Assembly (NCBI GenBank): GCA_017854655.1
Contig: JAFMHF010000001.1
Location: 7,920-61,359 of the forward strand
DNA from: Puniceicoccaceae bacterium
GTDB lineage: Bacteria; Verrucomicrobiota; Verrucomicrobiia; Opitutales; Coraliomargaritaceae
DNA length: 53,440 nucleotides
Reading direction: 5' to 3'
Positions within the stretch are counted from its first letter, which is position 1; each line of letters starts with the position of its first letter. Under the pieces are notes generated by a model. That model was not told where the DNA came from, made no database searches, and saw nothing but the letters and a program-made list of their open reading frames with translations. The translations under genes and the position numbers were made by a program. This document shows, piece by piece, positions 27,299 through 36,637 of the stretch.

Positions 27299-27997
27299 AT
27301 GTCTGACTCTGGAACCCTCACACTCGTCGCCGCACCCATCGGAAATCTATCCGACATCACTCCACGTGCCATCGAAGTGCTCTCAGCCGCTACTCACATT
27401 GCCTGCGAAGACACCCGTGTCACTGGCAAGCTACTGAGTAAACTCAACATCGAGAACAGCGGTAAACTGATCTCCTACCGCGAGCAAAACGAAAACTACA
27501 TGGCGAGCGAAATCGCCGACCGTATGGCAGCGGGCGAAGACATTGCACTGATCGCCGACGCCGGCACGCCCGCCATCAGCGATCCTGGATTTCGTCTCGT
27601 GCGCGAGTGTCGCAAACGCGGGCTCAAGGTCACTACGGCGCCTGGCGTGAGCGCCGTGATCACCGCCCTATCACTCTCAGGGCTCCCCAGCGATAGTTTC
27701 TACTACGTCGGATTTCTCGCACCAAAAAGCGCCGCGCGTAAACGCTTTTTCGAAGCACAAAAAGACTTCGACACCACCATCATACTTTACGAATCCTGCC
27801 ACCGTATCGGCAAATTCCTCAACGACCTAGTGGCCACCCTCGGCCCCGACCGCTGCATCAGTGTCTGCCGCGAGCTCACCAAACTCCACGAGACCGTGCA
27901 CACCGGGCCAGCCGGCGAGGTGCGCGACCGCGTGGCCCAAGGCAGCCAGAAAGGCGAATTCGTCGTCTGCATCGCCAAGGACGGCTTCGAGCTGTAG
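27299..27997 (+). CDS. rsmI: 16S rRNA (cytidine1402-2'-O)-methyltransferase
   Basis: Methylates the ribose of C1402 in 16S rRNA. The 232-residue tetrapyrrole-methylase-fold protein opens with LTLVAAPIGNLSDITPRA, then CEDTRVTGKLL, IADAGTPAISDPGFRLV (SAM loop), APGVSAVITALSLSGL, FLAPKS and ILYESCHRIGKFL, and CRELTKLHET. It lacks the C-terminal extension of the E. coli enzyme, as do many homologues. Confidence 0.95.
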   Translation: MSDSGTLTLVAAPIGNLSDITPRAIEVLSAATHIACEDTRVTGKLLSKLNIENSGKLISYREQNENYMASEIADRMAAGEDIALIADAGTPAISDPGFRLVRECRKRGLKVTTAPGVSAVITALSLSGLPSDSFYYVGFLAPKSAARKRFFEAQKDFDTTIILYESCHRIGKFLNDLVATLGPDRCISVCRELTKLHETVHTGPAGEVRDRVAQGSQKGEFVVCIAKDGFEL

Positions 27998-28040
27998 GTG
28001 CCCCAATCAATCGAGGGTTTCGAGCTTAGCGACACTCTCC

Positions 28041-28121
28041 GAGCCAATGCTCCGTCATTTACATACGTAAGCATCGGATTCCGGCTGGATTTAGGTGGCA
28101 ACGACAGAGCGTTGCCCTCCA
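28041..28121. repeat. REPIN, CTCCGT-loop family, copy F
   Basis: The left arm is CAATG-CTCCGT-CATTT and the right arm GGCAACG-ACAGAG-CGTTGCC, followed by CTCCA. A further single arm TAAAACG-ACAGAC-CGTTTTA lies at 28157-28176. All are downstream of rsmI. Confidence 0.78.
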
Positions 28122-28253
28122 CAAGGCTCATCGCCGATTAGTGGCAAATTCTCGATTAAAACGACAGACCGTTTTATTTGAGAGGCCACGGGTCCCTGCT
28201 ATTTTTTTAGAGCCATTGCACTCTGCGAGTATAATAAACCGCGATAGGAATAT

Positions 28254-28307
28254 GGGCGAACGCCCACATTTATCCTGTGTTGCGGCACAGGAGGGCGAGT
28301 CGCCCTC
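28254..28307. repeat. REP pair, GGGCG family
   Basis: The hairpins GGGCG-AA-CGCCC (28254-28265) and GAGGGCG-AGT-CGCCCTC (28291-28307) form an inverted pair. A related unit is at 33587-33603. Together with copy F and the cysK terminator this explains most of the 402-bp gap 27998-28399. Confidence 0.65.
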
Positions 28308-28341
28308 CCTCCTTTACCCTCGCCGCTAATCGAGTATGAAC

Positions 28342-28371
28342 AAAAAAGCCCCGACCATTTCTGGCCGAGGC
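28342..28371 (-). terminator. cysK: Terminator of cysK
   Basis: On the minus strand GCCTCGGCC (28371-28363) pairs with GGTCGGGGC (28356-28348) using two G-U pairs, then TTTTTT. The wobbles favour the minus-strand transcript. Confidence 0.85.
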
Positions 28372-28399
28372 TTTTGTTTAAATTGAGTGAGCAAAGCGC

Positions 28400-29362
28400 T
28401 TAGCTAGTAGTCGCAGTCGTCATCTCTTCGCGGGCCTTTTCAGCCAGCGGGGTGCTCAGGTAGCGTTCGCCGAAGCTACAGCCGATTGTCACGATTGTTT
28501 TGCCTGCCATCTCAGGACGCTTGGCAAGCTCCATCGCAGCCCACACATTGGCGCCGGTGGAAATACCGCCGAGGATGCCGTCCTGCTCTGCCAATGCTTG
28601 CGCGGTGGCAAATGCATCTTCATTTGAGACCTTGATCACGTCGTCGATGATATCGACATTACAATTCTTAGGAATGAAGCCTGCGCCGATGCCTTGGATC
28701 TTGTGCGGACCAGGTGCACCACCAGAGAGAACCGGACTCGCTTCAGGCTCAACGGCGACCGTGTAGAGATCTTTGCGCGACTTGATCACTTCAGAGACAC
28801 CAGTGATGGTGCCACCAGTGCCGACGCCAGCAACGAATGCATCGATCTTACCGTCGGTGGCCTCCCAGATTTCTTCAGCAGTCGTCTGGCGGTGCGCTTC
28901 AGGATTAGCAGGATTCTCAAATTGTTGCGGCATGTAGGCCTTTTCACCATATTCCTCGACCAGCTCGCCAGCGCGTGCGATGGCACCGCCCATGCCTTTG
29001 GGTCCAGGTGTCAGCACAATCTCGGCACCGAGCATACGCAGCAGCACGCGACGCTCGATCGACATGGTTTCAGGCATGGTCAGGATCAACTTGTAGCCCT
29101 TGGCAGCACAAACGAATGCTAGTGCAATGCCAGTGTTACCGGAGGTCGGTTCGATGATGATGCTGTCTGGGCCGATCTTACCGTCACGCTCGCCGGCTTC
29201 GATCATCGCCTTACCGATACGATCTTTGACGCTGGCAAGTGGATTGAAGAATTCACACTTCAAGTAGATGTCTGCGTTCACACCCGCAGCAGTGTTGTTA
29301 ATTTTAACCAGTGGCGTATTGCCGACCGTTTCGATAATAGAGTTAAATAATTTGCTGCTCAT
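28400..29362 (-). CDS. cysK: Cysteine synthase (O-acetylserine sulfhydrylase)
   Basis: PLP enzyme making cysteine from O-acetylserine and sulfide. The start is ATG at 29362 ([20 protein letters not shown]), 320 residues; an upstream ATG at 29452 would add 30 atypical residues. Seen: [11 protein letters not shown] with the PLP lysine, [25 protein letters not shown] and [11 protein letters not shown]. All substrate loops are normal. No cysE is nearby. Confidence 0.96.
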   Translation of the reverse strand: MSSKLFNSIIETVGNTPLVKINNTAAGVNADIYLKCEFFNPLASVKDRIGKAMIEAGERDGKIGPDSIIIEPTSGNTGIALAFVCAAKGYKLILTMPETMSIERRVLLRMLGAEIVLTPGPKGMGGAIARAGELVEEYGEKAYMPQQFENPANPEAHRQTTAEEIWEATDGKIDAFVAGVGTGGTITGVSEVIKSRKDLYTVAVEPEASPVLSGGAPGPHKIQGIGAGFIPKNCNVDIIDDVIKVSNEDAFATAQALAEQDGILGGISTGANVWAAMELAKRPEMAGKTIVTIGCSFGERYLSTPLAEKAREEMTTATTS

Positions 29363-29561
29363 AATTGGTAAATAAGAGATTAAATGAATGAGCCTACCAG
29401 CACATCCCGAATACATGACGAGGCAAGCATTGATCGCAAATTGCTTTGCCACCTCCGCTTTGCTCCGTCAGAAGTCAGATAACAGAGCTCAGACACTAAT
29501 TATCAGGCATTTAAGGCACATCATTCCGCGTAATTCCAGCCGCGAGACTGACGCTCAGGCA

Positions 29562-29584
29562 CAAAAAAACACCGACACGCGGTG
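29562..29584 (-). terminator. infA: Terminator of infA
   Basis: On the minus strand CACCG (29584-29580) pairs with CGGTG (29574-29570), followed by seven Ts, 28 bp past the infA stop. Confidence 0.78.
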
Positions 29585-29611
29585 CTTTTAGAAATCGAGT
29601 AAACGAAATGA

Positions 29612-29893
<282 letters not shown>

Positions 29894-30063
29894 AAATGAT
29901 CATTAATAAATCGGGGAGGGAAGCGGATTGACACCGAAAGTCAAGGACTCTCTCTAGACAAAAACAAGCCATCGCTTAAGCGGCTTATTTTGTTCTGCAT
30001 CTCTGATTCGACAGGTGCATCAAGCTTGTGCTCGAAACTCTGCCATTAACTTTAAATAAATCC

Positions 30064-30936
30064 ATGGGATCTTCTTATACCAACACCACGCGCAAACACG
30101 TCAAACGCGGCAAGCCGACCAAGCTCCAACAGCGAGTTAAGCTGACCGCATATTTGGGCGCGATCGCCATCTCACTCGCCGCGATCGCGACCATCGTGTC
30201 CTTCGTTCGCTCGGAGGACGAGCGCACAGCCATAATTAAACTCCCCCACGGCACCCTCAGCGAGCTCACCCAGATTAAAACCTTTACGCAGGCCTACCTC
30301 ACGGTGAACTGCAATGCGACGCTGCTGGAGAACACACAGACTATCCGTGTATCAGGGCAGCTGGTAAACGGCGACAATCGCCAAGCCTTTTCTCTGATCA
30401 AAAAGCGCCCCGACCGAATGCTATTCACCATCGATCGCGGCTCGCATGAATTAACCTTCGGCGTGAACCGCGATAACGTCTGGCGACGCATACGGGCACC
30501 GCAGCACGACGATCTCTTCGCCCTGATCGAGGGACAAGAAGCCGATGCGTGGCTAAGCCAACGGCGCTTCTTCGACCGCATCATCAGCGCCAGCCTAGGC
30601 GAGGGACGCATCACTGCGATCGAAGTCTCTAGCTGGACAGGCGCCGACTGCCTAAAAGTCAGTACACTGAGCGCCGACGGTGCAGCGGTCAACATACTGG
30701 TCGATCCACAAACGATGCATCCCATCGTCGAGCTAGAACCGATACCAGACGGAACCATCAAGCAGACCACATTCAGCGACTACCGTGACATTGATGGCAT
30801 GCCCATTGCCTTCGACATGGTCTCCTCAGTCGAAGGCGAACAGCAAAGTCGTATCATAATAGATAAGGCATCAATCAACAGTGGCGTACTTTCCACGCTG
30901 TTTGATCTGCCTGAATCGCTGATCTCGAACGAATGA
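30064..30936 (+). CDS. Membrane-anchored protein of unknown function
   Basis: The start is ATG at 30064 (MGSSYTNTTRKHVKRGK), 290 residues. A basic N-terminus and one membrane helix (AYLGAIAISLAAIATIV, about residues 30-47) precede a beta-rich domain of alternating hydrophobic strands (AFSLIKKRPDRMLFTID, LKVSTLSADGAAVNILVDP, FSDYRDIDGMPIAFDM). The last part, with a question of how an applied vector maps to a later measured property, resembles LolA/LppX-like lipoprotein-carrier folds, but I cannot assign it. It stands alone between infA and tadA. Confidence 0.65.
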   Translation: MGSSYTNTTRKHVKRGKPTKLQQRVKLTAYLGAIAISLAAIATIVSFVRSEDERTAIIKLPHGTLSELTQIKTFTQAYLTVNCNATLLENTQTIRVSGQLVNGDNRQAFSLIKKRPDRMLFTIDRGSHELTFGVNRDNVWRRIRAPQHDDLFALIEGQEADAWLSQRRFFDRIISASLGEGRITAIEVSSWTGADCLKVSTLSADGAAVNILVDPQTMHPIVELEPIPDGTIKQTTFSDYRDIDGMPIAFDMVSSVEGEQQSRIIIDKASINSGVLSTLFDLPESLISNE

Positions 30937-31131
30937 GGCCGCACCTGTCAGACGCCAAGCGCTCGCGGTGAAAGTAAGTCTGGCTAAGCGCCACAACTGC
31001 CTTTTTTATACCTTTTTCTTTTACTTGCCCCTCTCAGGCACCCAGTTCGCACTCCGGCGAGGCCAGTTCGGCAGACCTCGCAGACCAACTAGCCGCTACT
31101 CGCGCTCCGGCCACTTTTACACTTTCAGACC

Positions 31132-31695
31132 ATGCAAGCAGACTGCCCATTCGAAAAAATCTACCCATCAGCGCTCAAACGCGATGCCGACTACTTCATG
31201 ACCCACGCCTACAATGAAGCAATCGAAGCGTGGAAAAAGGACGAGGTGCCGATCGGCGCAGTGATCGAATACAACGGCCAAATCATCGCATCTGCACATA
31301 ATCAATCCCGCTCTAGCAAAGACCCCACCGCCCACGCCGAGATCCTCGCGATCTCGCAAGCGGCCAGCTTCATTGGTGATTGGCGCCTCAACGAGTGTAC
31401 GCTCTATGTCACTAAAGAGCCCTGCCCGATGTGCTCCGGTGCGCTAGTCATTGCGCGCATTGGCAAGGTCTATTACGGCCTCCCCGATTTGCGTATGGGT
31501 TGCGTTGGCGGCGCGCTCGACCTCGGCGCGCTCCCCGATAGCAACCACAACTTCGAGTCCGTCAGCGGCATCCTACAGGAGTTAAACCACAACATTTTGA
31601 AGGCCTTCTTCGAAAAAAAACGCCTCGCTAATAGTGCTAAAAAAGCGAACGCGCTGAAAAGCAACTTGCCACCGCCGGCAGGCGCGAGTGAGTGA
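31132..31695 (+). CDS. tadA: tRNA-specific adenosine deaminase
   Basis: Converts A34 to inosine in tRNA-Arg(ACG). The zinc site HAE (PTAHAEILAI) and PCPMCSGAL is intact, with the proton-shuttling Glu. At 187 residues it has an N-terminal extension of about 20 residues and a basic C-terminal tail beyond the usual 150-160. ALVIARIGKVYYG and GALDLG are family features. 30937-31131 upstream holds no recognised feature. Confidence 0.93.
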   Translation: MQADCPFEKIYPSALKRDADYFMTHAYNEAIEAWKKDEVPIGAVIEYNGQIIASAHNQSRSSKDPTAHAEILAISQAASFIGDWRLNECTLYVTKEPCPMCSGALVIARIGKVYYGLPDLRMGCVGGALDLGALPDSNHNFESVSGILQELNHNILKAFFEKKRLANSAKKANALKSNLPPPAGASE

Positions 31696-31741
31696 CCCAC
31701 ACAGTCGCAACCGCACATTGCGGCTGTCCATCGATTAGCCC

Positions 31742-31806
31742 AAGCGACTGGAAGCCGCTTCGACACTAAAAAAAGGGCACCACAAACACAGCTGTCGTTT
31801 GACAGC
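31742..31806. repeat. REP unit (AAGCGGC family) and small hairpin upstream of sodA
   Basis: AAGCGAC-TGGAA-GCCGCTT (31742-31760) matches the family at 16534-16596. GCTGTC-GTTT-GACAGC (31791-31806) is a perfect 6-bp hairpin 65 bp before sodA. Confidence 0.5.
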
Positions 31807-31870
31807 GCTCTAAGATCCTCACAACTTTCACCATTCTCTCCATTAACCAGAATAAAAAACAATACATACC

Positions 31871-32497
31871 ATGGCTTACGAACTACCAGCACTTGACTAC
31901 GCATACGATGCGCTCGAACCACACATTGATGCACGCACGATGGAAATCCACCACAGCAAGCACCACAATGCATACATCACGAATGTGAACGCAGCGCTTG
32001 CTGGCACTGAGTTTGAAGGAAAATCCGTTTGCGAACTCATTTCAGATCTTTCTGCACTCCCCGAAACTATCCGTGGCGCAGTCCGCAACAACGGTGGTGG
32101 CCACGCCAACCATAGCTTCTTCTGGAAGGTGCTCAGTCCAACTGGTGGCGGTGCCCCTAAGGGTGAACTCGCCGCAGCAATCGATGCGGAACTCGGTGGG
32201 CTTGACGCATTTAAGGCCGCCTTCGCCAAAGCAGGCGCGACCCGTTTCGGCAGCGGTTGGGCTTGGCTTGTCGTGCAAGCAGACGGCAGTCTCGCGGTGA
32301 CGTCGACTCCCAATCAAGACAGTCCCTGCATGACGGGTGTCGCGGATGTCGAAGGTAAGCCTGTAATCGCGCTCGACGTATGGGAGCACGCTTACTACCT
32401 GAAGTATCAAAATATGCGTCCAAGCTACATCGCGGCATTCTGGGATGTCGTCGATTGGGACGCCGCCGAAGCGAACTACCAAAAAGCGAAAGCGTAA
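31871..32497 (+). CDS. sodA: Superoxide dismutase, Mn-type
   Basis: Dismutates superoxide in the cytoplasm. In its 208 residues, metal ligands are seen as His in [12 protein letters not shown], His in [11 protein letters not shown], and Asp/His in [13 protein letters not shown]. The outer-sphere glutamine sits in NQDSP, the Mn-SOD arrangement, rather than in the Fe-SOD one. With a Mn-type uptake system and an Fe/Co exporter nearby, Mn use is plausible, though the enzyme could be cambialistic. Confidence 0.95.
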   Translation: MAYELPALDYAYDALEPHIDARTMEIHHSKHHNAYITNVNAALAGTEFEGKSVCELISDLSALPETIRGAVRNNGGGHANHSFFWKVLSPTGGGAPKGELAAAIDAELGGLDAFKAAFAKAGATRFGSGWAWLVVQADGSLAVTSTPNQDSPCMTGVADVEGKPVIALDVWEHAYYLKYQNMRPSYIAAFWDVVDWDAAEANYQKAKA

Positions 32498-32506
32498 GTG
32501 CAACAA

Positions 32507-32577
32507 CCTCGGTCGAACGACCGAGGTGACTGACATTTCTAAAACAACAGCCGCCGAATATATTCGGCGGCTTTTTT
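32507..32577 (+). terminator. sodA: Tandem hairpins ending sodA (and rlmF)
   Basis: A first hairpin CCTCGGTC-GAAC-GACCGAGG (32507-32526) is followed by an 11-bp stem GCCGCCGAATA/TATTCGGCGGC (32550-32571) and a T run to 32577. The second is a classical terminator in the 91-bp gap to convergent rlmF. Confidence 0.9.
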
Positions 32578-32588
32578 GTGCTTACATT

Positions 32589-33512
32589 CTAACCCCGAAA
32601 ACGCCACGCGAGGAATCGGCTAACTTTTTGGCCTTGGCTCATTGGAATCACCTCGACTTGCTTGGCACCGCACTGGCTGAGCACTTGCTTCAACACGCGT
32701 AAATGCTCCCGCTTCGAGACTAGACTAGTGAACCAGCCTACCTGCGCCGCGAACTCAGCGCTCTCACGAATCATCTGCGTAATAAACGCGACTTCGCCAC
32801 CGCGGCAGCAGAGCTCGGCCTGCTGCCCGCCGAAATTTAACTTGGCTGGGCCATTCGCAGATCGTCCCTTAGTTAGGTTCTTCTGTTTTCGTTGAGTGCC
32901 CGCCCGTGCGGCTTCCATCGAAATATGAAAGGGTGGATTACACAGCGTCAGGTCGAAATAATCACCCTTGCGGATGATGCCTTTAAAAATCGAATTACGT
33001 TCCTTTTGTTGCACAACCTTCACCAACTTGCTCAAGCATGGATTCGATTCGACGATTAAACATGCGGTCTTCACCGAGACTGGGTCGATATCGGTCGCGA
33101 GAAATTTCCAACCATAGCTCTGACTACCGATAATAGGATAGATGCAATTTGCACCCGTGCCAATATCGAGTACACGCACCTGCTTGCCCGATGGCATCTT
33201 GCCTGCCCCGGCCAACAGATCTGCCACATAATGAATATAATCCGCCCGCCCCGGAATGGGCGGACACAAATAGCCAGCGGGTATCATCCAATGCTTAATC
33301 TGATAGGTTTGCGCTAGAAGTGCTTGATTCAAACATCGCACCGCGGCGGGATCAGCAAATTCGATGGTCGGCTCGCCTGCAGGGTTTAGGCGCACATAGG
33401 AGTTCAATTCCGCACACACCTCACACAAGGCGGTGAAGTCATAACGCCCCTGATGCGGGTTGCGCGGGTGTAACAAGCCCGGCGGCTGTGTATTTGGTTT
33501 CGGCTTAGGCAT
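32589..33512 (-). CDS. rlmF: 23S rRNA (adenine1618-N6)-methyltransferase
   Basis: SAM-dependent rRNA methyltransferase of 307 residues. Seen: LHPRNPHQGRYDF at the start, HWMIPAGYLCPPIPGRADYIHY, the SAM site VLDIGTGANCIYP, ATDIDPVSV, and the catalytic CNPPFH. NLTKGRSANGPAKLNFGG and the ending RFLAWRF are typical of RlmF. Convergent with sodA. Confidence 0.95.
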   Translation of the reverse strand: MPKPKPNTQPPGLLHPRNPHQGRYDFTALCEVCAELNSYVRLNPAGEPTIEFADPAAVRCLNQALLAQTYQIKHWMIPAGYLCPPIPGRADYIHYVADLLAGAGKMPSGKQVRVLDIGTGANCIYPIIGSQSYGWKFLATDIDPVSVKTACLIVESNPCLSKLVKVVQQKERNSIFKGIIRKGDYFDLTLCNPPFHISMEAARAGTQRKQKNLTKGRSANGPAKLNFGGQQAELCCRGGEVAFITQMIRESAEFAAQVGWFTSLVSKREHLRVLKQVLSQCGAKQVEVIPMSQGQKVSRFLAWRFRG

Positions 33513-33586
33513 CGTCAGTGGTTTTCAAATAGAGCACATCGGCCATCGCAGTGCTGTGCCACGCTAAAAATTAGATCTAGAGGAGT

Positions 33587-33603
33587 GTGGGCGACCCGCC
33601 CAC
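33587..33603. repeat. REP unit, GGGCG family
   Basis: GTGGGCG-ACC-CGCCCAC is a perfect hairpin, with a partial inverted partner (GAGTCGCCC) 20 bp on. A CCCCCT/AGGGGG hairpin follows around 33675-33698. These occupy the 254-bp gap before the first PilT-type gene. Confidence 0.6.
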
Positions 33604-33766
33604 GGCCATACCACAACAAAGTCGAGTCGCCCAAGCTCCATTATCAGAGGTAAATACAGCCCCGCCCCCATCAGCCCCCTCATTGCTTAATAAGGGGGTT
33701 GATTCTCCCCGCATTCTTTATAAACAAACAAGACTTCAACTATCCCCAAAACATCTCCCCACATTT

Positions 33767-35140
33767 ATGCGTCCGGAAATCCACTGGCTCCTCCATTTCT
33801 GCCTAGAAAATCAACTCCTCACCGAGGGCCAAGTGCTTGGCATGGTCGCTAACCTCGCCCCAAGCACAGACGTGCATGCCTGTGCCAAACTACTGGCGAA
33901 CTCTGGTTGGATTGCAGACACCGCCTTTCTTGACAGTGCCATTGAGGCCTCGATTAAAAATACGCAGGATGGCTTTGAACTCCCAGTGCTGCCTGGATTA
34001 TCGTCCGCAGGCTCACAAAGTAATATTGAAGGGTTTCCCGACTTCTCGACCTTCACTCAGCTGAACGACGATGAGCTCCAAGCAGCCATCCGCAGTCTCT
34101 TCACCCAGTGTCAAAAAATAGGCGCGAGCGACCTGCACCTCACCGGAGGTGCCCGCCCACGGATGCGCCACCATCGGCGCATCGTCTATCTCAGCAATGC
34201 GCCACTCACAGATGCCCTCGCCAGACGAATCAACTACCTACTCCTCACAGCAGACCAGCGGCAGCAATTCGAAGCTAATTGGGACCTGGACTATGCCTTG
34301 ACTGTCGATGCTGAAACTGCGGGCTTTAAAATGCGTTTCCGCGCCAACTTGATGGAGCAAAAGAAAGGCATTTCTGGCGTCTATCGAATCGTGGCAGATC
34401 ACTTGATGAGCTTGGAGGAACTCGGATTTCCGAATGCGGACAACATTCGCAAACTACTCAATTACCACAATGGTATTATCCTCGTAACTGGCCCGGTCGG
34501 CAGTGGCAAAACCACCACACTTGCCAGCCTCGTCAACGAACTGAACCAAACGCGTAAGGATCACATCATCACTGTGGAAGATCCCATCGAAGTGATGCAG
34601 CATTCAGTCAATAGCATCGTCACTCAGCGGCAAGTCGGCAAACATACCGAGTCCTTTAAGTCCGCCTTGAAATCTGCCTTACGCGAAGATCCTGACATTA
34701 TTGTTATCGGTGAAATGCGAGACCTAGAAACAATCGAGATGGCAGTCACTGCGGCAGAAACAGGCCACCTCGTGATTGCGACCATGCACACCCGCGATGC
34801 CGCATCCACATTGAATCGGATGCTCGACGTATTTCCACCCAGCCAGCAAAACCAAATACGTGCAATGACTGCCGGGTCCCTGCGTGGCATCGTCTGTCAG
34901 CGCCTCATTCCCAGTGTGGATGACGAAGTCGTGCTCGCCTGCGAACTACTCGTCAACACCACCGCAGTGGCCAATATCATTCGTGACTCCAAAGAGACCG
35001 GCCTAGAAAATGCCATGCAATCCGGCAAGCAACTCGGCATGCTCACCATGAATGATTCCGTGCAAGCACTACTCGACCAAGGCAAGATCACAGCCGAAGT
35101 TGCCGCTGAGAATATGTTTAATGCCGAAAGTGACGCCTAA
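33767..35140 (+). CDS. PilT-family ATPase with N-terminal extension
   Basis: The start chosen is ATG 33767 (MRPEIHWLLHFCLENQLL), 457 residues; a GTG at 33587 lies in a REP hairpin and is unlikely. Residues 1-95 are an extra helical domain unlike classical PilT. Then a PilT N-domain (ASDLHLTGGARPRMRHH), Walker A GPVGSGKTTTLASLV, Asp box ITVEDPIEV, Walker B IIVIGEMRDLETIEMA and His box HLVIATMHTRDAA. It probably acts in type IV pilus retraction or twitching control. The true PilT-like gene follows 31 bp downstream. Confidence 0.85.
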   Translation: MRPEIHWLLHFCLENQLLTEGQVLGMVANLAPSTDVHACAKLLANSGWIADTAFLDSAIEASIKNTQDGFELPVLPGLSSAGSQSNIEGFPDFSTFTQLNDDELQAAIRSLFTQCQKIGASDLHLTGGARPRMRHHRRIVYLSNAPLTDALARRINYLLLTADQRQQFEANWDLDYALTVDAETAGFKMRFRANLMEQKKGISGVYRIVADHLMSLEELGFPNADNIRKLLNYHNGIILVTGPVGSGKTTTLASLVNELNQTRKDHIITVEDPIEVMQHSVNSIVTQRQVGKHTESFKSALKSALREDPDIIVIGEMRDLETIEMAVTAAETGHLVIATMHTRDAASTLNRMLDVFPPSQQNQIRAMTAGSLRGIVCQRLIPSVDDEVVLACELLVNTTAVANIIRDSKETGLENAMQSGKQLGMLTMNDSVQALLDQGKITAEVAAENMFNAESDA

Positions 35141-35171
35141 CCTGCCCCTCCCCGAAAAGAGAATTTGATAG

Positions 35172-36215
35172 ATGAACGAACTGGATACACTGCTGACTGA
35201 CATGCTCGCCAAAGGAGGCTCCGATCTCCACCTCGCCGTCGACTCGCCGCCAAAGACGCGAATCGATGGCGTCATCCATCTGCTCAACGAGCAACCGATC
35301 GGCGCACGCGAAATGGAAGCGCTACTCAAAGAAGTCACTCCGGCTCACCGCTGGGAGACCTTCACGCAAACGGGCGATGTTGACCTAGCGCATGAGATCC
35401 CAGGAAAAGCGCGCTTCCGCATGAACCTGTTTAAAAACAGCTGGGGCATGGCCTCCGTACTGCGCCAGATTCCGTCGCGAATTGCCAGCATCGACGAGCT
35501 CGACTTACCCGTCGCATTGAAGGCGATCGCCTCTTACCAAAACGGCTTGGTGCTCGTCACGGGCCCTACCGGCAGTGGTAAATCAACCACGCTCGCGGCC
35601 ATCATCAACCACATCAACGAAAACTCTCAGAAGCAAATTATCACGCTCGAAGACCCGGTCGAATTTACTCATGACGATAAAAAAAGTACTATTATTCACC
35701 GTGAAGTGGGTGAGCACACGCGCTCTTTCAGCGCCGGGCTCAAGGGTGCGATGCGCGCCGACCCCGATGTCATTTTGATTGGCGAAATGCGCGACATGGA
35801 AACTATTCGCCTGGCACTCAACTGCGCAGCAATGGGCATGTTGGTTTTTGCCACACTGCATACCAACAACGCGACCAAGACGGTGGATCGTATCATTGAT
35901 GCTTTCCCTGCCGACGAGCAAAATCAAATCCGCATCATGCTGGCTGAGTCCCTTTGCGGGATCGTCTCACAACTATTATGCCAGAAGAAAGACGGCGGTC
36001 GTATCGCCGTGCATGAAATCCTTCTCACACATGGCGCACTACCAAACTGTATTCGCACGCATTCGCTTTCCAACATTCGCAACATCATCGATCAAAACCG
36101 AGACCAAGGCATGATCTCGATGGATGCCTCACTCAGTAAATTACTGGAAGCAGACCTGATTACCAAAGGAGAGGCCTACATGAAGGCGATCGATAAAACG
36201 CGTTTTATAGCCTGA
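35172..36215 (+). CDS. pilT: Type IV pilus twitching motility ATPase PilT
   Basis: Hexameric ATPase that drives pilus retraction. At 347 residues it is normal size. GSDLHLAVDSPPKTRIDG, Walker A GPTGSGKSTTLAAII, Asp box ITLEDPVEF, Walker B VILIGEMRDMETI and His box LVFATLHTNNATKT are intact; the terminal ALLE-type helix is represented by SKLLEADLITKGEAYMKA. Pairing with a longer paralogue resembles PilT/PilU arrangements. No other pilus genes are in the window. Confidence 0.93.
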   Translation: MNELDTLLTDMLAKGGSDLHLAVDSPPKTRIDGVIHLLNEQPIGAREMEALLKEVTPAHRWETFTQTGDVDLAHEIPGKARFRMNLFKNSWGMASVLRQIPSRIASIDELDLPVALKAIASYQNGLVLVTGPTGSGKSTTLAAIINHINENSQKQIITLEDPVEFTHDDKKSTIIHREVGEHTRSFSAGLKGAMRADPDVILIGEMRDMETIRLALNCAAMGMLVFATLHTNNATKTVDRIIDAFPADEQNQIRIMLAESLCGIVSQLLCQKKDGGRIAVHEILLTHGALPNCIRTHSLSNIRNIIDQNRDQGMISMDASLSKLLEADLITKGEAYMKAIDKTRFIA

Positions 36216-36253
36216 GCCGACTACCGTCCATAGCCGTTGCGACACTCGAAGGA

Positions 36254-36622
36254 ATGAAACACATAAAAGCACTCATCTATGCGGCGCTTGGCATCATGAT
36301 GAGTTTGAGTGCCTTTCGGCAGGAAAATTATCTGATGACTGCAGGCATCGCATTTTTCGCCGCCTGCGCCATTGCGGTCACACTCAACTCAATCGGACGA
36401 CTACAAATAAGCTGGGACGAAGTCGGCGTCACTCTGCGTAAAACGCCCAAACCTCCCATCCTGTTGCAGTGGTCTGAGATGCAGAAGCTCAAAGTCGATC
36501 ACCTCGGCTATCATATCCAGACACGACGAACCAATTTTCGCATCAGTAAAGACAAGATGCCCAAGGAGCTCCTAAAGAAAGTTCGTGCCAGTATTCGGGA
36601 GAACAAAGGGGTATCGATTTGA
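36254..36622 (+). CDS. Small membrane protein with PH-like domain, function unknown
   Basis: In its 122 residues two hydrophobic helices (5-20 and 28-47) precede a beta-rich stretch (LQISWDEVGVTLRKTP, LLQWSEMQKLKVDHLGYHIQ, FRISKDKM) and a final helix, resembling bacterial PH-like membrane proteins. The AAGGA ribosome-binding site 4 bp before the ATG is one of the better ones here. It follows pilT by 38 bp and may be cotranscribed. Confidence 0.6.
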   Translation: MKHIKALIYAALGIMMSLSAFRQENYLMTAGIAFFAACAIAVTLNSIGRLQISWDEVGVTLRKTPKPPILLQWSEMQKLKVDHLGYHIQTRRTNFRISKDKMPKELLKKVRASIRENKGVSI

Positions 36623-36637
36623 ATTGGCAGCGGCTTT

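Noticed and set aside
33587-33766. Upstream GTG start for the first PilT-type gene
   Set aside because: The GTG is inside a perfect REP hairpin and the added 60 residues are Pro/Ser-rich with no domain.
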